Shown here: positions 6,657-9,260 of the stretch, piece by piece
How the letters are laid out: every line of letters starts with the position of its first letter
Position numbering within the stretch: the first letter of the stretch is position 1
Assembly: GCA_009699615.1 (NCBI GenBank)
Contig: WLNV01000052.1
Span: 1 to 9,260 of the forward strand
Source: Actinomycetota bacterium
GTDB lineage: Bacteria > Actinomycetota > Thermoleophilia > Solirubrobacterales > Solirubrobacteraceae
Reading direction: 5' to 3'
DNA length: 9,260 bases
Notes under the pieces: generated by a model
The model's input: the letters and a program-made list of their open reading frames with translations, nothing else
Database searches by the model: none
What the model was told of the DNA's origin: nothing
Made by a program: the position numbers and the translations under genes

Positions 6657-7250
6657 TCATCGCCTCCGCAGCCAACCGCTCTTGGCGGTGGTCGATTGAT
6701 CCTCGGGAAGCTCCGGGGGCGTGGTCGCACCGGGTTCGTTCGGCTGCCCGGCCGTGCTCGGCAATGGCGGCGTTGGTGGCGCCGTTGGCGCGATCAGAGC
6801 AGCGAGGGCGCCGCGCAGATCGTCGCTCTCAATCCGCGCGAGCATCTCGGCCAACTCCGCGTTCGCCTGCTGCTGCTGCTCGCTGGTACGTGCGATGAAA
6901 CGCTCGATCCCCGGTCGCTCGCCGTCGGTGGCGGCAGCGGCAAAGCCCTGCAGCGCCTGAATCTCGACGTCGGGGTCGCGCCGCTGGCCGAGCACATCGG
7001 CCAAGTCGCAAACCTGCTTCAAGATCGGCTTCAGCTGGTCGCGGTCGAGGCACGGCTCGTAGAACTCAAGCACCGACCGCAATCGACGAGTAGCGACGCG
7101 CATCGCGTGAACAGCCTCGATGTTTGTTACGTCGAGCACCCCCGCCGCATGGTCGAAAAGCTCCTCGCTGCGGACCGCGATCGTCGCCGTTGCAGCGTCC
7201 GAGTAGCGCATCTGGGCGCTAAGCCCCGGTATCGGTCGTGCTTTCGCCAT
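6657..7250 (-). CDS. CHAD-domain protein, N-terminal-half type, with Pro-rich tail
   Basis: First gene of the polyphosphate operon, 197 residues, helical. The CHAD core reads H48-AMR-VATRRLRSVLE with H48, R51, R55, R56 and R58, followed by LADVLGQRRDPDVE (83-96). That wording is typical of the first half of ordinary CHAD domains. A fourth helix (about 113-152) contains QQQQ (125-128). Residues about 154-188 are rich in Pro, Ala and Thr and look disordered, and the protein ends in WLRRR. I chose the ATG at 7248-7250: it directly precedes the conserved part and leaves a 78-base gap to the divergent ABC gene. The open frame extends to 7370, but that would overlap the divergent gene. No clear Shine-Dalgarno sequence is seen. 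Likely role: polyphosphate binding as partner of the next CHAD protein. The partnership is inference. Confidence 0.85.
   Translation of the reverse strand: MAKARPIPGLSAQMRYSDAATATIAVRSEELFDHAAGVLDVTNIEAVHAMRVATRRLRSVLEFYEPCLDRDQLKPILKQVCDLADVLGQRRDPDVEIQALQGFAAAATDGERPGIERFIARTSEQQQQANAELAEMLARIESDDLRGALAALIAPTAPPTPPLPSTAGQPNEPGATTPPELPEDQSTTAKSGWLRRR
6663..6667 (-). promoter_or_regulatory. Ribosome binding site for the second CHAD gene
   Basis: On the minus strand GGAGG lies ten bases before the ATG at 6652, inside the last codons of the upstream CHAD gene. It supports this start over the longer open frame to 6730. Confidence 0.55.
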
Positions 7251-7328
7251 CACTTCAGTATCGCGCGCCGGGGCCAATTCTGCGCTGCCGATAACCGAAT
7301 TGCAGCATCCGCCTGCGATCATTGCGCG
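7251..7328. promoter_or_regulatory. Divergent intergenic region between the polyphosphate operon and the ABC-2 exporter
   Basis: These 78 bases must hold the promoters for both divergent units unless promoters lie inside the genes. It is the only real intergenic gap in the window. I see no convincing -35/-10 pair: GATACT on the minus strand (7256-7261) is a possible -10 for the CHAD operon, without a well-spaced -35. A 6-bp inverted repeat, CAATTC (7275-7280) and GAATTG (7297-7302), has half-sites 22 bp apart, about two helical turns, and could be an operator. This is weak evidence. Confidence 0.4.
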
Positions 7329-8210
7329 GTGCCCAGCACCGAAGCCGCAATCACAGTCGTCGATCTGCACAAGTCATATGACGACCACGAGGCCGTCGGC
7401 GGCGTCAGCTTTGAGGTCGCGGAAGGCGAGATTTTCGGCCTACTCGGGCCCAATGGCGCTGGCAAAACCACAACCGTCGAGATCCTCGAGGGATACAGAG
7501 CCAGCAGCAGCGGCAGTGTCACGGTGCTCGGCTTCGACCCTGCCGAGCGCCCTCGCGCGTTGCGCGAACGGGTTGGCATCGTGCTGCAGAGCTCCGGCAT
7601 GTACCGCCATGTCCGCGTCCGCGAAGCGGTCGCGCACTGGGCCGGGCTCTACCCGCACCCGCGTGACGTTGACGAAGTGCTGAAGATCGTCGGCCTTGAC
7701 GACGAGGCGCAGGCGACGGCGCTGGTGCGGACGCTCTCCGGTGGCCAACAGCGCAGGTTGGATCTCGCGCTGGCGCTGATCGGCGACCCTGACTTGATCT
7801 TCCTAGACGAACCGACGACCGGCTTCGACCCCGCAGCGCGGCGCGCCGCCTGGATGACGATCAAGCGGCTGCGGGATCTCGGCAAGACCGTTCTGCTGAC
7901 AACCCACTACCTCGAAGAGGCGCAGGAACTGTGCGATCGGGTCGCGATCATCAAGAGCGGCAAGATCCTCGCCGAGGGGCCACCGAGCACGCTGAGCCAA
8001 GCGTCGGCGCGCTACCGCGTGAGCTGGCGCGACGAGACCGGCACGCTGATCAGCGACGAGGTTGACGACCCGACGGAGCTGCTCCATCGCCTGACCGGCG
8101 AAGCGATTGCGCGAGGAGAGTCGCTCGTTGACTGTTCCGTCGTTCGTCCATCACTTGAGGACGTCTACCTCGAGCTGACCGCCGACCAAGCGAGCGAGGC
8201 GACGCAATGA
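7329..8210 (+). CDS. ABC-2 type exporter ATPase (DrrA/CcmA-like)
   Basis: Cytoplasmic ATPase of a two-component ABC exporter, 293 residues. Visible: Walker A GPNGAGKTT (40-48), Q-loop Q87, signature LSGGQQRR (136-143), Walker B LIFLDEP (156-162), D-loop region TTGFDP and switch H193. The C-terminal part (about 220-293) ends with PSLEDVYLELT, typical of ATPases that pair with ABC-2 permeases for drug, lipid or polysaccharide export. The start is the GTG at 7329, the only start codon in frame close to the conserved N-terminus; there is no Shine-Dalgarno sequence, so a leaderless transcript is possible. The open frame continues upstream to 6492, antisense to both CHAD genes, and is not part of the protein. 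The stop overlaps the permease start by 4 bases (ATGA), showing a tight two-gene operon. The substrate cannot be inferred. Confidence 0.93.
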   Translation: MPSTEAAITVVDLHKSYDDHEAVGGVSFEVAEGEIFGLLGPNGAGKTTTVEILEGYRASSSGSVTVLGFDPAERPRALRERVGIVLQSSGMYRHVRVREAVAHWAGLYPHPRDVDEVLKIVGLDDEAQATALVRTLSGGQQRRLDLALALIGDPDLIFLDEPTTGFDPAARRAAWMTIKRLRDLGKTVLLTTHYLEEAQELCDRVAIIKSGKILAEGPPSTLSQASARYRVSWRDETGTLISDEVDDPTELLHRLTGEAIARGESLVDCSVVRPSLEDVYLELTADQASEATQ

Positions 8211-8950
8211 GCGACACAGCACTCGCCTGGCGCCAGTACCGCCTTGAGCGCAAGATGTTCTGGCGCAACCCAACGGCAGCCTTCTTCAGCTTCGTCCTGC
8301 CGCTGATCTTCCTGTTCCTGTTTGGAGCCGTGTTCAGTGGCAACCAAGCCAACCTTAACGTGCTGATACCGGGGATCGCCGGGCTCAGCGTTATGGCAAC
8401 CACCTTCAACGCACTGGCAACGCAGATGACCTTCCTACGCGAGCAGGGCGTCCTCAAGCGTGTGCGCGGGACGCCACTCCCCGGAACCTCGTACCTCTCG
8501 GGGATCATCGGCAGCGCGGCAACCAACGCCGTGATTCAGATCCTGATCATCATCGTCGCCGGCAAGCTCTTCTTCGGACTCGGCTGGCCGAAGAACTGGG
8601 CCGAGCTGGCGATCTTCACCGTCCTTGGCGTCGCCTGCTTTGCCTCGATGGGCGTCGCCTTCTCACACGTGATCCCAAACTTTGAGGCTGCCCCCGCCTA
8701 CACCAACCTCGTCTTCCTGCCGATGATCTTCATCTCCGGCGTCTTCTTTGACGTCGATAACGTTCCAACCTTCCTGCGCGACATCGCCAACGCGCTGCCT
8801 CTGGTCCACGTGATCAACGGGATCAGTGCGGCGCTGGTCACGGGCGCTCCGCTCACCGACCACCTCTCCGATCTCGCTGTCGTCGCCGTCTGGACGTTGG
8901 CCTGCGTGATCCTTGCCGTGCGCGGGTTCAGCTGGAGTGCGCGCGACTAA
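8207..8950 (+). CDS. ABC-2 type exporter permease
   Basis: Integral membrane partner of the upstream ATPase, 247 residues, full length for the family. An amphipathic, basic N-terminus (about 8-22, ending in FWRNP) leads into six likely transmembrane segments near 24-44, 53-75, 98-121, 132-153, 166-183 and 222-241. Between the second and third lies the family motif REQGVLKRVRGTPLPGTSYL (78-97), the loop that contacts the ATPase in ABC-2 transporters. ISGVFFDVDNVP and LPLVHVINGIS are also typical. The ATG at 8207 overlaps the ATPase stop, and GAGG (8196-8199) sits seven bases upstream. The TAA stop overlaps the TAG of the convergent acetyltransferase gene by sharing bases 8948-8949. Together with the ATPase it likely exports a hydrophobic compound, lipid or polymer. 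Nothing nearby fixes which. Confidence 0.93.
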   Translation: MSDTALAWRQYRLERKMFWRNPTAAFFSFVLPLIFLFLFGAVFSGNQANLNVLIPGIAGLSVMATTFNALATQMTFLREQGVLKRVRGTPLPGTSYLSGIIGSAATNAVIQILIIIVAGKLFFGLGWPKNWAELAIFTVLGVACFASMGVAFSHVIPNFEAAPAYTNLVFLPMIFISGVFFDVDNVPTFLRDIANALPLVHVINGISAALVTGAPLTDHLSDLAVVAVWTLACVILAVRGFSWSARD

Positions 8951-9260
8951 AGACCCTGCAGGAACGCCCGCGGAGGCGTTCCTTCACAACTGATCGCGAT
9001 CGAGGCCTGCTCGCTGGCACGCCAGTCGTCGCGCAGCATTCCAAAGATGTTCACGTCGAGGTAGCTCTCGCCATGACGGTGCCATTGACGCAGCACGCCC
9101 TCGCGCGAGTAGCCAACGGCCTCGAGCGCGCTCGTCGAGCGTTCGTTCTCAGGATTCGAGTAGGAGCCGATCCGGTTCATCCCGAGCAGCTCGAAGCCAA
9201 GGTGGGCGATCATCGCCTTCGATTCGCGGTTCACCTGAGTGCCCCAGAAGTCGGCGCCGA
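8947..9260 (-). CDS. GNAT N-acetyltransferase (RimJ/RimL-like), C-terminal part only
   Basis: The last ~104 residues of an acetyl-CoA-dependent N-acetyltransferase; the start lies beyond base 9260. Reading down from the window edge the protein shows FWGTQVNRESKAM, then HLGFELLGMNRIGSYSNPEN, then ERSTSALEAVGYSREGVLRQ. These are the second half of the RimJ/RimL-like GNAT fold: the VN-x-ESK helix, the LG-x-NRI strand, N-x-RS, and ALE-x-VGY-x-x-EG-x-LR. The GTG at 9232-9234 is an internal valine codon, not a start. The final 18 or so residues after LRDDW are not conserved-looking and are encoded across a perfect 8-bp hairpin. The acceptor could be a ribosomal protein, an amino acid or an antibiotic; the sequence does not say. 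The gene is convergent with the ABC-2 exporter, with a 4-base overlap. Confidence 0.88.
   Translation of the reverse strand, partial: GADFWGTQVNRESKAMIAHLGFELLGMNRIGSYSNPENERSTSALEAVGYSREGVLRQWHRHGESYLDVNIFGMLRDDWRASEQASIAISCEGTPPRAFLQGL
8961..8982. terminator. Hairpin, likely bidirectional terminator inside the GNAT 3' end
   Basis: GGAACGCC (8961-8968) and GGCGTTCC (8975-8982) form a perfect 8-bp stem with a 6-base loop. It starts ten bases after the exporter permease stop. The plus-strand tail is TTCAC, a weak T tract; on the minus strand the hairpin is followed by TGCAGGGTCTTTAG. It lies within the last codons of the acetyltransferase gene. The stem is seen directly; its terminator function is inferred from placement. 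Confidence 0.5.

Noticed and set aside
6653..6730. 26-residue N-terminal extension of the second CHAD protein
   Set aside because: The extra residues are a Pro/Arg-rich out-of-frame reading of the upstream gene. The ATG at 6652 has a GGAGG site.
6721..6790. GGC/GTT-rich low-complexity stretch
   Set aside because: It is explained by the Pro/Ala-rich tail of the first CHAD protein on the minus strand, not by an independent repeat array.
6867..6880. Short CTG-repeat tract
   Set aside because: It is four in-frame glutamine codons of the CHAD gene; too short to be a meaningful repeat.
6492..7328. Upstream extension of the ABC-2 ATPase frame by 279 codons
   Set aside because: It runs antisense through both CHAD genes, lacks any recognisable domain, and the ABC fold begins just after the GTG at 7329.
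7251..7370. 40-residue N-terminal extension of the first CHAD protein
   Set aside because: It would overlap the divergent ABC ATPase gene and contains no CHAD-like sequence.

Overview
The window is GC-rich, densely coding DNA from a bacterium. Features pointing to an actinobacterium, possibly a Thermoleophilia/Solirubrobacterales-type lineage, are frequent GTG starts, 4-bp start/stop overlaps, starts without a Shine-Dalgarno sequence, and the flavour of the CHAD and PPK1 proteins. This placement is from memory of family sequences, not from a search. Gene coverage is almost continuous: no gap exceeds 80 bases, and no RNA gene, mobile element or CRISPR array is visible.

Layout. (1) Bases 1-2150, plus strand: the 3' end of an oligopeptide/dipeptide/nickel-type ABC importer. 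It comprises the last 61 residues of a DppB-type permease, then the two ATPases DppD and DppF, joined by overlapping reading frames. (2) Bases 2144-7250, minus strand: a compact five-gene operon. Read in its own direction it encodes a CHAD protein (N-half type), a second CHAD protein (C-half type), polyphosphate kinase PPK1, an HD-superfamily phosphohydrolase and a membrane-anchored polysaccharide deacetylase. Four of the five genes are coupled by 4-base start/stop overlaps, and the two CHAD genes are 4 bases apart. (3) Bases 7329-8950, plus strand: a two-gene ABC-2 type exporter (ATPase plus six-helix permease), divergent from the polyphosphate operon across a 78-base gap. (4) Bases 8947-9260, minus strand: the C-terminal part of a RimJ/RimL-like GNAT acetyltransferase, cut by the window edge.

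The centre of interest is the polyphosphate operon. PPK1 makes polyphosphate from ATP, and CHAD domains are known polyphosphate-binding modules. The HD hydrolase sits where an exopolyphosphatase (Ppx) gene is often found. The two CHAD genes look like the two halves of one ordinary CHAD domain (two four-helix bundles) encoded as separate 197-residue proteins. The deacetylase at the end of the operon suggests, by inference only, a link between polyphosphate state and the cell envelope. Both convergent gene junctions (2144-2150 and 8947-8950) overlap at the stop codons, and each has a hairpin just inside the neighbouring gene.
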